64,000 bases of DNA from Algoriphagus aquaeductus. GTDB taxonomy: Bacteria > Bacteroidota > Bacteroidia > Cytophagales > Cyclobacteriaceae. Below are positions 35,674-44,484 of this stretch, piece by piece. Every line of letters begins with the position of its first letter. Within the stretch, counting starts at the first letter, position 1. The stretch is from contig NZ_QKTX01000020.1 of assembly GCF_003253485.1 (NCBI RefSeq), forward strand, positions 1-64,000, read 5' to 3'. Under the pieces are notes generated by a model. The model searched no databases and was not told where the DNA came from. It saw nothing but the letters and a program-made list of their open reading frames with translations. Both the position numbers and the translations under genes were made by a program.

Positions 35674-37671
35674 ATGAAAAAATTTCTATTCACATGCTTC
35701 CTGGCATTGCCATGCCTTTTCGGAAGCACAACGGTACTGAGAAAAGTTGCTGAGTCACCCCCCGAACCGCCTTTACATCGATTGGCGGTTCACGTCTCTC
35801 CACATTCAGGAGACACCCATCGGGGCGGGCTATTCTCCCGTCCCGATACCTTCGCTCAGCTAGATAACTCAGCAGAAACCTCTGTTGAAGCCATCTACAC
35901 CACCGATGTATCGGCCATTGACGGTGGGCCCATACTTCGGTCATCGGACATCCGACACCCGACATCCCTTCCGTCTTCCGTCTCCGCCTGCCCGCCGTGG
36001 CGGGGTCTTCCATCTACTTCGAAATTAAATTTTGGTTTAGTTGATAGCTACCTTGACATGGGTGCAGGGGAGGAGGCCACCAGTCTCCAACCCGCCCCGG
36101 TCACGGTCTTGGCTCATCCAACACCTGTCATCCCGCACCCCGCATCCGTCATCTGGGGACGAATCTCCGAATACGGCGACCGATCCCAAATCAAGCTTAC
36201 CATTTACCCGGAATACTACTTTCCAAGTACCAAGGCACCGGGTTCCAACCTGCTTTATCTGCCCCTCAAACTTGGGAACATCATGGAAGGTGGCTATCCC
36301 AAAGACCGATCCTTCCAGTACAATCTTGAATCCAGAAATCAGAAACAGTGGTTTTCTTTATCCCTAGGCGAGACAAGCGCCTTTTTGGACAGATTCCTTA
36401 TTGAAGCCGGTGACAGTATTCAGGTTTTTCTCAACCTGGAATCCAATGCCCTGGTATTTGCAGGTCCTGCAGCAGAGAAATTTAAACTCCAGCAGGGACT
36501 TGCCCTGATCGCAGCCGAAGCTATCGCCAGAACTACGCCTGTCCTCTATACCCAAAACCCGGAACTGGTCCTTCAGGATCCGGAATACCGCGCTCAAATG
36601 GAAGAAGCCAAAGCGAGTGCTGGGCCGGTGCTTGAGATCAAAAAGCGGAGCATGTCTGAACTTGATAGACTGGCAAATTATGATGTCTATCAGGAAGGCG
36701 GCCAGTTACTCGAGTCATGGAGCTGGATTGATTCTTTCACCGGAAGAGTCCCTGAGAATTATCAGGCCTTTTTCAGAAAGGAAGCCGAACTCAGCGCATG
36801 GAAGCAATACATGAATAAAATTTATTCCCACCTGATTTATGCTTCCAAAGAAAGTAGGGATACGCTGTTTATTGAGCGTGCAAAGGAAGTTGGACTTCAT
36901 GCTATCAGAAAGGCAGAAACCTTTTTGGAGGAAAATCTGGATCCAAGTTCGGCGGCAATGATGGATTACCTCTCCGCCAAAACCAAACTTCAAAGCTTGA
37001 TTTTCGACAAAGATTTGATGGATGTTGCGGAATTCATCCCACAGCACTACTGGCGGGAAAAATATCTGGTAAGCCATTTCTATGAATCCTACCAGCGAAT
37101 AAGCCAGGTTGATGAGCAACTGGAGCATTGGATATCTACTGTTGAGAACCCTGACTTTCGTCAGCGCCTGATAGAAATCCGAGACCTAAAAGGCTCAGGA
37201 AAGCTAGTCTCAGGATTCGAGTTCCTGGACGATAAGGGGGATTTAAAAACCTTCGAAGAGGTAAGTCAGGCCGATTTGATTCTGGTGGAATTCTGGATCA
37301 CGGGCTGCAAAGCCTGCGTGGCTTTCAATGAAAGAACCTTAGCTGTCCTGAAAGAAAAGTTTGGGGAGGACCCCAGATTTCAGATTATCACCGTCTCCGC
37401 TGATTTCAATCCGGAACTCTGGAAATCCAGCCTTGAGTCCGGCAGATATACCCAACCTGAATTCACCAATCTCTATACAGGCCCACGCAATCGAAACCAC
37501 CCGTTCTTGGTCCGATACGGGATCAGTTCCTTTCCCAACCGCATCCTGATCAACCGGGAAGGCAAGTTTGTCCAAACTTCCCAAGTTCCCTTTCTGGCGC
37601 CGGATCTGATTCAACTCATCGAATCCTATTTAGAACCAAATTCATCTACTAACCCTACTAATACATTATGA
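35674..37671 (+). CDS. TlpA-like thioredoxin-fold protein with repeat-derived N-terminal insert
   Basis: The product has 665 residues. A signal peptide (MKKFLFTCFLALPCLFGS) is followed by about 110 residues rich in Pro, Ser, His and Arg that are encoded by hairpin DNA, for example GAACCGCC/GGCGGTTC at 35764-35792 and the CGGGGCGGG/CCCGTCCCG pair at about 35820-35850. From about residue 160 the chain becomes normal: a beta-rich domain, a helical region, then a thioredoxin fold with GCKAC (C545-x-x-C548). TlpA-like proteins reduce or exchange disulfides in the periplasm. Its last codon overlaps the SusC start (ATGA), so it belongs to the SusCD operon. Without the insert it would be about 550 residues. 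Confidence 0.75.
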   Translation: MKKFLFTCFLALPCLFGSTTVLRKVAESPPEPPLHRLAVHVSPHSGDTHRGGLFSRPDTFAQLDNSAETSVEAIYTTDVSAIDGGPILRSSDIRHPTSLPSSVSACPPWRGLPSTSKLNFGLVDSYLDMGAGEEATSLQPAPVTVLAHPTPVIPHPASVIWGRISEYGDRSQIKLTIYPEYYFPSTKAPGSNLLYLPLKLGNIMEGGYPKDRSFQYNLESRNQKQWFSLSLGETSAFLDRFLIEAGDSIQVFLNLESNALVFAGPAAEKFKLQQGLALIAAEAIARTTPVLYTQNPELVLQDPEYRAQMEEAKASAGPVLEIKKRSMSELDRLANYDVYQEGGQLLESWSWIDSFTGRVPENYQAFFRKEAELSAWKQYMNKIYSHLIYASKESRDTLFIERAKEVGLHAIRKAETFLEENLDPSSAAMMDYLSAKTKLQSLIFDKDLMDVAEFIPQHYWREKYLVSHFYESYQRISQVDEQLEHWISTVENPDFRQRLIEIRDLKGSGKLVSGFEFLDDKGDLKTFEEVSQADLILVEFWITGCKACVAFNERTLAVLKEKFGEDPRFQIITVSADFNPELWKSSLESGRYTQPEFTNLYTGPRNRNHPFLVRYGISSFPNRILINREGKFVQTSQVPFLAPDLIQLIESYLEPNSSTNPTNTL

Positions 37672-40600
37672 AGCATTTAGCAATCCTACTGCTGCTACTT
37701 GGGTCCTGGGCTTTCCCGAGCTTGGCCCAAAATCAGGAACTGTTCCGTGGCAGAGTCATTTCGGGAGAAAGCAGGCAGGCCCTGCCTGGGGCCACCGTCA
37801 AAGTTGGGGACACCCAAACTGTCACCATCTCTGATGAAAATGGAGAATTCCGTCTCAGACTCCCTCAGGGAGCCTATAAGCTGCTCATAAGTTTCATCGG
37901 TTTTGAATCGGTCGAAATCAGTGTTTCGGTTCCTCAGTCCGAACCCACGATCATCACTTTAATTCCATCAGATCTTCAGCTTGCGGGTGTGGATGTTATG
38001 TCCACGGGCTATCAGGATATCCCCAAAGAAAGGGTGACAGGCTCCTTTGTCACAGTTGACAATGAATTGATCAATCGAAGTGTCAGTCCGGATATCATTT
38101 CCCGACTCAATAATGTCACTTCCGGGTTGCTGATCAATCCACAGGCAGGAGCGAATCAACAACTATCCATCCGTGGGCAAAGTACCTTTCTTGCCAATAC
38201 CCAACCCCTGATCATCGTGGATAATTTCCCTTATGACGGTCCCCTGGAAAATATCAATCCCAATGATGTAGAAAGCATTACAGTCTTGCGGGACGCCGCT
38301 GCGGCTTCTATCTGGGGAGCTAGGGCCGGGAATGGAGTAATTGTCATCACCACAAAAAACGGAGAATATAAGCAGCCTCTTAGGGTTTCCTTCAATGCCA
38401 ACACGACCATCTTTGAACAACCGGATGCCTTCTATGCCCAAAAAATGAGTCCTGCCGATTTTCTGGAGGTGGAAGAGTTACTGTTTTCCAGAAATTTCTA
38501 CAATTCGGCACTGACATCGCCTAACCGCAATCCTATTTCCCCGGGAGTTGAGCTCTTGGATGCCTTGCAAAGGGGACAGATCACTCAGGATGAAGCAGAC
38601 AGACAGTTGGCCGCTTTGAGAGGGCTGGATTTGAGAAATGATATAAACCAATATTTCTACCAACCCCAAATTGATCAGCAATACGCCTTTCAGGTGAGCG
38701 GAGGAGGGGAGAAGCAGCGATTTGGAATTTCTCTCGGATATGATGCAACCCGTGAAAACATTAAGGCCAATGACCGAAACCGGATTTCATTCAAAGGCAA
38801 CCAGGAATTCATGCTGTGGAAAGGTCGAATTACCCTATCCAACCAACTTGCACTGATTCAAAATCGGAGTACGGTTAATAATCAAGGCCTTCAGGAGTTG
38901 GTAATTTCTCCGGGAACCGAACTTTATCCCTATGCCAGACTTACTGATGACCAAGGAAATCCCCTTCCGGTGGTTCGTGATTTTAGAAGGAGTTACGTTT
39001 TGGGAGCTGAAGAAGCGGGTTTCTTAAACTGGGAATATTTCCCATTGAATGATATTGGCCAATCAGTGGTCTCCAATAGATCCACAGAAATCCGTTGGAC
39101 GAGCGGACTGGTTTTCAAACTGGCAAAAGGGCTTCAGGCAGAAGCAAGTTACCAATATTGGAACAACTCCGCTTCAAGGGAAAATTACAACAGTCCTGAA
39201 AGCTATTTCTCCAGAAATCTGATCAATACTTTTTCCCAACGGAGGCAAGATGGTTCGTTTGTTTATCCGGTGCCAAGGGGAGCGATACTGGATAGAGCAT
39301 CTTCAGATGGAGTCAGCCATCAGTTTCGAAGCTTAATCCGCTACTCAGGAACCGTTGGTAAGCACAGTATAAACGCATTGGCAGGATTTGAGGCAAAAGA
39401 TTACCAGTTTAATTCGTATTCCAACCGCTTTTATGGCTACAACCGAAAGCTTGCCAGCACTATACCCGTGGATTATATTAATACCTATCCCTACTCTTAT
39501 AATCCTTCACTTTTAAGAAATATTCCGTTTTCTACAGGATTAATGGACTTGACTGACCGATTTCTATCTTACTATGGAAATGTCGGATATACCTATGACA
39601 ACAAACTGGATGTCACCTTAAGTGCAAGAAAAGACCAGTCCAATCTTTTTGGAGTCAGAACAAATCAACGTGGAGTTCCGCTCTATTCCTTGGGTTTGGG
39701 TTGGGCAATTAGTGAGATGAGTTTCTACAAGTTTGACCAGCTGCCATATTTGAAGGTCAGAACTTCCTATGGCTATAACGGAAACATTGACAAAAGCCTG
39801 ACAGGAGAAACTACAGCGCTGTTTCTGACCAGTTCTCCTTTCGGTTTTAATTCCGGAACCCCTTTCGCCAGAATCATTAATCCACCCTATCCGGACCTCC
39901 GATGGGAGCGGATTAAAATAATAAATCTGGGAGTGGATTTTGAAACCAAAAACGGCAGACTTTCAGGTTCGGCGGAATACTACTGGAAAAATGGGCTTGA
40001 CCTGATAGCCAGTACCCAACTACCTCCATCCAGCGGCCTGGATTCTTTCAGAGGCAATTCTGCAAATACTGCCGGACAGGGTATGGATATTATCCTGAAT
40101 ACCAAAAACCTTCAGGGTGTGTGGAACTGGGATACTCAAATCCTATTCAGCACCAACAAAGAGATTGTGACAAAATACCTCCTGGAGGAACCGGTGAATA
40201 ATGTGCTCATCGACGGGGGCTTTGGCTTTGGTTCAGTCTCACCGGTAGAGGGCTATCCTTTGTATCCCTTGTTCAGTTACCGATGGGCAGGGCTGAGTGC
40301 TGACACTGGAAATCCGATGGGGTATTTGGACGGAAGTCCATCCGACAATTTCCTGGCAATCATCCAGAATTCTGGAATTGAGGATTTGGTGTTTCATGGA
40401 TCAGCCAGACCTACGGTTTTTGGAGCGATCCGAAATACAGTTGGGTGGAAAGGATTGTCCTTTTCATTCAACATTGCCTACAAGTTAGGCTACTACTACA
40501 GACGCAATTCGGTGCTGTATTCATCCCTTTTGGGAGGGATGCCAGGGCATTCTGATTATTCACTTCGATGGCAAAATCCCGGAGATGAGCTGATCACAGA

Positions 40601-40886
40601 TGTGCCATCAGTCCCTCTGGTGCGAAATGTCAATCGTGATAACCTTCACCGTTTTTCTGAGGCGTTGGTCGAGCGGGGTGATCATATCCGCTTTCAGGAT
40701 ATCAGCATCAGTTACAGGTTTTCTGAAAATGCAAAGACTAGAAAAGTATTCAGTAATCTGGAAGTGTATTCCTACCTGAATAATCTGGGCATTATTTGGA
40801 AAGCTTCTTCCGATCCACTGGATCCTGAATTCCGAAACCTTAATCCCATGCGTTCCTTTTCACTTGGCCTCAGGGGTAATTTCTGA
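37668..40886 (+). CDS. SusC/RagA family TonB-linked outer-membrane transporter
   Basis: The product has 1,072 residues. A signal peptide ends near LAQNQ, then a CarboxypepD_reg-like domain (FRGRVISGESRQALPGATVK) and the SusC plug (LSIRGQSTFLANTQPLIIVD, then INPNDVESITVLRDAAAASI and WGARAGNGVIVITTKNG) lead into a 22-strand-type barrel ending GLRGNF. The plug signature is diagnostic for the SusC/RagA group, which imports glycans or peptides together with a SusD lid. The coupled TlpA-like protein and nearby MauE-like gene argue against a polysaccharide locus, as no glycoside hydrolase is present. Peptide or metal-peptide uptake is a fair guess. Confidence 0.9.
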   Translation: MKHLAILLLLLGSWAFPSLAQNQELFRGRVISGESRQALPGATVKVGDTQTVTISDENGEFRLRLPQGAYKLLISFIGFESVEISVSVPQSEPTIITLIPSDLQLAGVDVMSTGYQDIPKERVTGSFVTVDNELINRSVSPDIISRLNNVTSGLLINPQAGANQQLSIRGQSTFLANTQPLIIVDNFPYDGPLENINPNDVESITVLRDAAAASIWGARAGNGVIVITTKNGEYKQPLRVSFNANTTIFEQPDAFYAQKMSPADFLEVEELLFSRNFYNSALTSPNRNPISPGVELLDALQRGQITQDEADRQLAALRGLDLRNDINQYFYQPQIDQQYAFQVSGGGEKQRFGISLGYDATRENIKANDRNRISFKGNQEFMLWKGRITLSNQLALIQNRSTVNNQGLQELVISPGTELYPYARLTDDQGNPLPVVRDFRRSYVLGAEEAGFLNWEYFPLNDIGQSVVSNRSTEIRWTSGLVFKLAKGLQAEASYQYWNNSASRENYNSPESYFSRNLINTFSQRRQDGSFVYPVPRGAILDRASSDGVSHQFRSLIRYSGTVGKHSINALAGFEAKDYQFNSYSNRFYGYNRKLASTIPVDYINTYPYSYNPSLLRNIPFSTGLMDLTDRFLSYYGNVGYTYDNKLDVTLSARKDQSNLFGVRTNQRGVPLYSLGLGWAISEMSFYKFDQLPYLKVRTSYGYNGNIDKSLTGETTALFLTSSPFGFNSGTPFARIINPPYPDLRWERIKIINLGVDFETKNGRLSGSAEYYWKNGLDLIASTQLPPSSGLDSFRGNSANTAGQGMDIILNTKNLQGVWNWDTQILFSTNKEIVTKYLLEEPVNNVLIDGGFGFGSVSPVEGYPLYPLFSYRWAGLSADTGNPMGYLDGSPSDNFLAIIQNSGIEDLVFHGSARPTVFGAIRNTVGWKGLSFSFNIAYKLGYYYRRNSVLYSSLLGGMPGHSDYSLRWQNPGDELITDVPSVPLVRNVNRDNLHRFSEALVERGDHIRFQDISISYRFSENAKTRKVFSNLEVYSYLNNLGIIWKASSDPLDPEFRNLNPMRSFSLGLRGNF

Positions 40887-40960
40887 TCCTGATCCTCCGG
40901 GAGATTTTCTCATAGGGATGGATTCAACCCGGGGGATTTTAACCTTAATTCTCTCTAATT

Positions 40961-42319
40961 ATGAAAAATATCAATTATACAATCATCGCATTTGCACTGA
41001 TAGTGATTAGTGGATGCACAGGCTTTCTAGATGAAAGGCCAAATAAGGGAATACTGATACCTACCACGGCGGAAGATATCAGGGCACTGTTGGATAATGA
41101 CACAGATCTTAATGTTGTCCCGGCATTTGGCTTACTTTCTTCTGATGATTTGGTAATCAACGATCAGGGATGGGGATCCCTGAGTTCTCCCTCAGAGCAA
41201 AACGCCTACATCTGGAATGAAGAGGTGTGGGCAGGTGAGGCATCTGCCGATTGGGCCAGGCTCTATCGGGTTATTTTTGTTTCAAACATTGCCTTGGAAC
41301 AGGCCGAATTGCTCCCCGCCAGCGAGGAGGTTTCAAAACTGAAAGCTGAAGCGTTATTTCATAGAGCTCATGCTCACTTTATGTTAGCGCAGGTATTTTC
41401 TCCAGCCTACTTTCAGGGAGTAACTGATCAGGAACTTGGAATCCCATTAAGACTGAACACTGAAATTCTTGAACGATCACCAAGAATTCCTCTTAGGGAT
41501 TATTATAAGGTGGTAATTAATGACCTTGAAATCGCCTTTGAAAGCTTGCCTATGTCGGAGCCGTTAAAGACAAGGCCATCTAAGTTGACTGCCAAGGCTT
41601 TATTGGCAAGAGTTTACCTGACCATGGGAATGTATGACCTGGCAGAAGAGGCCGCAAACTGGATATTAGAAAGGCCTGAAGTATCACTCCTTAACTATCA
41701 GGATTTAAATCCCTCAACCACTTATCCCTTTGTGGTTTACAATTCTGAAGTGATTTTTAATTCCGTCATTTTATCCCATAGTTATGCCAGTGTGGGAAAT
41801 GTCAATGTTTGGATCAATCCGGAATTGTATCAGAGATATGAGGAGGGAGATTTGCGAAAGGTATTGTTTGCGATACCCCGTGCAAATGGAGGGATTTCTT
41901 TCAAAGGACAGTACACAGGGAGAGCCGCAAGGTTTGGAGGAATTGCATTGGATGAAATGTATTTCATAAAAGCAGAATGCCTTGCCAGAAAAAATGATTC
42001 TGTGGGTGCACTTAAAACTTTAAACGATCTCCTGAAAACAAGATATAAGGTGGGGAGTTTTTCGGGCTTTGAGGGGCTTTCGGGTATAAACCTGCTCAAG
42101 AAGGTGTTGGAAGAAAAAAGGAAAAGCCTGGTTTATAGGGGGATCAATTGGATTGATTTGAGGAGGCTGAACTTTGAGCCAGCATTTCAGCGCACAATCG
42201 AAAGAAAGATTTCCGGTGTAACCTATCGATTGACTCCTTTGTCGAAAAAATATGTGTTGCCCATTCCGGATAATGAATTGAATTTAAACCCAATTGATCA
42301 AACTGATCGAAGAGATTGA
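40961..42319 (+). CDS. SusD/RagB family substrate-binding lipoprotein
   Basis: The product has 452 residues. The lipobox is in ALIVISGCTGFLDERP, placing lipidated Cys19 at the mature N-terminus. TPR-like helices follow (KLKAEALFHRAHAHFMLAQV), and the typical C-terminal part includes YFIKAECLARKNDSVGALKT and RGINWIDLRRLN. It forms the hinged lid over the SusC barrel and binds the ligand. The start is 74 bases after the SusC stop, and a terminator follows. Confidence 0.88.
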   Translation: MKNINYTIIAFALIVISGCTGFLDERPNKGILIPTTAEDIRALLDNDTDLNVVPAFGLLSSDDLVINDQGWGSLSSPSEQNAYIWNEEVWAGEASADWARLYRVIFVSNIALEQAELLPASEEVSKLKAEALFHRAHAHFMLAQVFSPAYFQGVTDQELGIPLRLNTEILERSPRIPLRDYYKVVINDLEIAFESLPMSEPLKTRPSKLTAKALLARVYLTMGMYDLAEEAANWILERPEVSLLNYQDLNPSTTYPFVVYNSEVIFNSVILSHSYASVGNVNVWINPELYQRYEEGDLRKVLFAIPRANGGISFKGQYTGRAARFGGIALDEMYFIKAECLARKNDSVGALKTLNDLLKTRYKVGSFSGFEGLSGINLLKKVLEEKRKSLVYRGINWIDLRRLNFEPAFQRTIERKISGVTYRLTPLSKKYVLPIPDNELNLNPIDQTDRRD

Positions 42320-42323
42320 ACTA

Positions 42324-42353
42324 GTGGGGAGGTATGCCCTCCCCACAACTTTT
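42324..42353. terminator. Terminator between SusD and the DUF6520 gene
   Basis: GTGGGGAGG (42324-42332) and CCTCCCCAC (42338-42346) form a perfect stem, with AACTTTT after it. It lies between two convergent genes. Confidence 0.75.
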
Positions 42354-42603
42354 AGGGTAAAATCCTGAAAGTACCATTTTGAATGACAGTGCCATTTGGC
42401 GAGTCATACAAGCAATCTCCAGTTGATACGCACTCATAATCCTCATCAGGTTCCCAAGTGGTCACATTGATGAATTGGCCTGGGTTTGCCGGATCTTCAG
42501 CAAACAGCTGATTCGGCACGGGATTGGCAATATTCATTGCCATGGCCAAGGTTGCTCCCAGCACCAATGCCAGTGCAGGAAGCAGTTTTTGAATTTTAAT
42601 CAT
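42352..42603 (-). CDS. DUF6520-like small secreted protein
   Basis: The product has 83 residues from the ATG at 42603; a TTG two codons upstream is less likely. A signal peptide (LLPALALVLGATLAMAM) precedes a short mature chain with two Cys (YECVSTGDCLYDSP). This size, the LPALALVLGA core and the C-terminal Cys pair match the DUF6520 family of Bacteroidota, whose role is unknown. MauE-like or DoxX-like genes tend to neighbour such peptides, as here. The Cys pair would be a possible substrate of the TlpA-like and MauE-like redox proteins of this locus. Confidence 0.65.
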   Translation of the reverse strand: MIKIQKLLPALALVLGATLAMAMNIANPVPNQLFAEDPANPGQFINVTTWEPDEDYECVSTGDCLYDSPNGTVIQNGTFRILP

Positions 42604-42791
42604 AACCAACGACCCTTTTTTAACCCATCAAAAAGGGACAAACCGTTTCATCCACTGCCTACTCTGAAAAGGGTTTTCGGCATCTCCCTTTTGGGGTTCA
42701 TTGGTATTGACCAGTCTCTCACCCTGGCCATCGAGAGAAATGAACCTCTTTTTGTATTTTTTGCAGCCAATCCTTGCAACTATGTGGCTGC

Positions 42792-42826
42792 GGAGCGGTG
42801 ATCCCACCTCACCGCTCCATTTTTTT
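42792..42826 (+). terminator. Strong intrinsic terminator on the + strand
   Basis: GGAGCGGTGA (42792-42801) and TCACCGCTCC (42809-42818) form a 10-bp stem followed by seven T residues. The + strand just upstream has a frame of about 45 codons without a clear start that ends at 42801, so a small transcript may end here, opposite to the annotated genes. Confidence 0.7.
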
Positions 42827-42886
42827 AACCTTTGAGTGCGCCGCGGCGACTCGAAGGTTTGAATTAGTGTTCATTGCTTGGTCAAA

Positions 42887-43099
42887 TTAGCAACTGCTCT
42901 GTATCCAGTCCTGCCTTCCAATAGGAAGGAATAAAACCTCGCCCCTGAGAGTGTCATCACTCACGGCTTTTAGAGTCAACTGTTGTCCTGCTTCTCCAGA
43001 AGCTGGACCCTTTATGTCGACACCCCGACAACTCGACAAACTCCATACTTCCTGACTCCCATACTTCCCAACCCCCATACTTCCTAGCTCCCATACTCC
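42887..43099 (-). pseudogene. Severed C-terminal part of the MauE-like protein
   Basis: This stretch is in the same frame as the upstream MauE-like gene and, after the repeat, reads CRGVDIKGPASGEAGQQLTL, then KAVSDDTLRGEVLFLPIGRQ and a stop at 42887. Only one TAG (43100-43102) inside a tandem repeat parts it from the gene. It is therefore best seen as the original tail, cut off by a C-to-T change in the repeat. Confidence 0.55.
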
Positions 43100-43108
43100 C
43101 TAACTCCC
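43045..43108. repeat. Four tandem 16-bp units across the 3' end of the MauE-like gene
   Basis: The units are ATACTTCCTGACTCCC, ATACTTCCCAACCCCC, ATACTTCCTAGCTCCC and ATACTCCCTAACTCCC (43045-43108). They are the same family as the repeat at 4441-4499. The stop codon of the MauE-like frame lies in the last unit. Confidence 0.85.
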
Positions 43109-43528
43109 AAGCTTCCCCGCCTCCAACCTCAATCCCCAAACTGCCAACCCATTCAAGCCCAGATTTAGTATAAAGTGCTCTGCCCATCCAAGACTCTCAA
43201 TGATCCCGGCACAGTTACAGGGTACCCGAGGAAAGGCTCCTACCCAGATCAGTCCCACATAAGTGATAAATACCGTCAGCAAAAGAATGCTTCCAAGGTA
43301 TCCCCACCAGCGTGTGACAGAAAAAAGTAGGAGCAGGGCGATTAGCAACTCGATCCCGGGTATTGAAAAGGCCAGGTATTCTTCCAGCCAGTTGGGCATG
43401 GGTTGATTCAGAAAGGCCTTGCGACTCTGATCAAATCGGATCAGTTTTTCCAATCCGGTGTAGGCCCATATAAAAGTTAAAATTGCTGAGGGCCAGCTTG
43501 TGAAATTCAATTTCCCCTTCCTATCCAT
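43100..43528 (-). CDS. MauE/DoxX-like four-helix membrane protein (truncated by repeat)
   Basis: The product has 142 residues and four hydrophobic helices (PSAILTFIWAYTGLEKLI, SIPGIELLIALLLLFSV, YLGSILLLTVFITYVGLI, HFILNLGLNGLAVWGL). Between helices 3 and 4 it has FPRVPCNCAGIIESLGW, with the CxC redox motif typical of MauE proteins. MauE supports disulfide chemistry of methylamine dehydrogenase, and relatives in Bacteroidota work with small Cys-containing peptides. The last residues (EAGKLGS) come from a repeat, and the frame goes on after its stop into a protein-like tail, so the gene may be shortened. It is upstream of and co-directional with the DUF6520 gene. Confidence 0.72.
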   Translation of the reverse strand: MDRKGKLNFTSWPSAILTFIWAYTGLEKLIRFDQSRKAFLNQPMPNWLEEYLAFSIPGIELLIALLLLFSVTRWWGYLGSILLLTVFITYVGLIWVGAFPRVPCNCAGIIESLGWAEHFILNLGLNGLAVWGLRLEAGKLGS

Positions 43529-43972
43529 ACTGCGCGATCATGTTGGGATAAAATTCTGCCAGGGAGAAAAAAATTAAAACTAAATGGTAAAATGAGCCGC
43601 TATTTTGGTAAAAATGGCTTGGAAAAGGGTAAAATTGGTGAATAGGGAGTCTTCAATTTTAGCTGAAATACAGCCAATTGCACCAAAGAATCAGTGGTAG
43701 AAGTCAATGGGTAAGACAGTCCTAAGTTTTATTTTGTTATATGAATTTTCTCAAATACTTCTCCATATTTATGGCATCTGTAGGTCAAAGTTTTTACAGG
43801 GCCATGATTTAATTCTAAGATTTCTTAATTCTAATCAAGTAAATACTTGCTAGTTAATTGATTTATATTAATTTAGGAGAGTAATTAATTTTGAGTTTTT
43901 CGAAAAACTGCTTTTCAGGTGGACAGGCTTTTGCAAGGATTTAGCCGGTCTTTTTGTAAAATTTCCTAACTA
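43529..43972. other. AT-rich intergenic region, no gene seen
   Basis: This 444-bp stretch between divergent units contains only short frames. It has no strong hairpin; the sequence TTAATTGATTTATATTAATT at about 43854 is a weak palindrome that may belong to the promoter of the small downstream gene. Confidence 0.4.
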
Positions 43973-44209
43973 ATGGATTTAAAAGGTAGAATGGTGATTT
44001 ATGCCCAGGACATCATGATCTTTACGGGAAGGAGCAGATCGTTTGCCTATAATGCGTTAAACGAAGTGAGGAGGCAAATTGGCAAATCCAAATCTAAATT
44101 ATTGACCTTTCAGGAGTTTGCCGATTATCATGGTATCCCAGTCGATGAACTGATTGAATCAGTTCAAAAAGGAACCCAAAAAAAAGGACCGGGTAGTTCC
44201 CGATCCTAA
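43973..44209 (+). CDS. Small DNA-binding-like protein, paralogue of the 49415 gene
   Basis: The product has 78 residues. Its core (GRMVIYAQDIMIFTGRSRSF, then LLTFQEFADYHGIPVDEL) aligns with the protein at 49415-49609, sharing VIYAxDIxxxTGRSxR, a central IRxxxxKSK-like part and an EFxxxxGIxxxEL end. Two predicted helices around TGRS and a final helix suggest a compact HTH or excisionase-like fold. I know no function. At its 3' end the run of eight A residues (44178-44185) leads into a second open frame. It lies upstream of a LytS/LytTR pair. Confidence 0.65.
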   Translation: MDLKGRMVIYAQDIMIFTGRSRSFAYNALNEVRRQIGKSKSKLLTFQEFADYHGIPVDELIESVQKGTQKKGPGSSRS

Positions 44210-44321
44210 ACTGGGTATTTCCCACCGGAATGACGATCCGGTAATCTACCTGTTGAAAGTGTACATGGCTTTCGCCATCCTGATTTTGTGTTGGGATACT
44301 ATCCCTGTCCGGAAATTTTAG
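44178..44321 (+). other. Shifted-frame extension of the 43973 gene with a membrane helix
   Basis: From the A8 run, the frame one base ahead stays open for 48 codons to the TAG at 44319 and reads as protein: DPKLGISHRNDDPVIYLLKV, then YMAFAILILCWDTIPVRKF. It has one good membrane helix and no start codon at its beginning. A one-base loss in the A run (by transcriptional slippage, +1 ribosomal shift or a mutation/sequence error) would fuse it to the 78-residue protein. Confidence 0.5.
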
Positions 44322-44484
44322 ATTCTAGTAATGGTGGTAAGGCATTCTCGAAAAAAACTGGCTGTGACGGACCTTGTTTTTTCGGAATTCAATTCTCCCA
44401 TTGGATTGATTCGTGTGTTATTCAAGGCTTTCTTGAATTGCTGGTACGCATTTGAGTTTTTCATACTGTTTAATTTTGATTCAG

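Noticed and set aside
42957-43187. 76-codon minus-strand frame overlapping the MauE-like gene
   Set aside because: It is a shadow in another frame; Gly/Trp/Ser periodicity comes from the 16-bp repeat.
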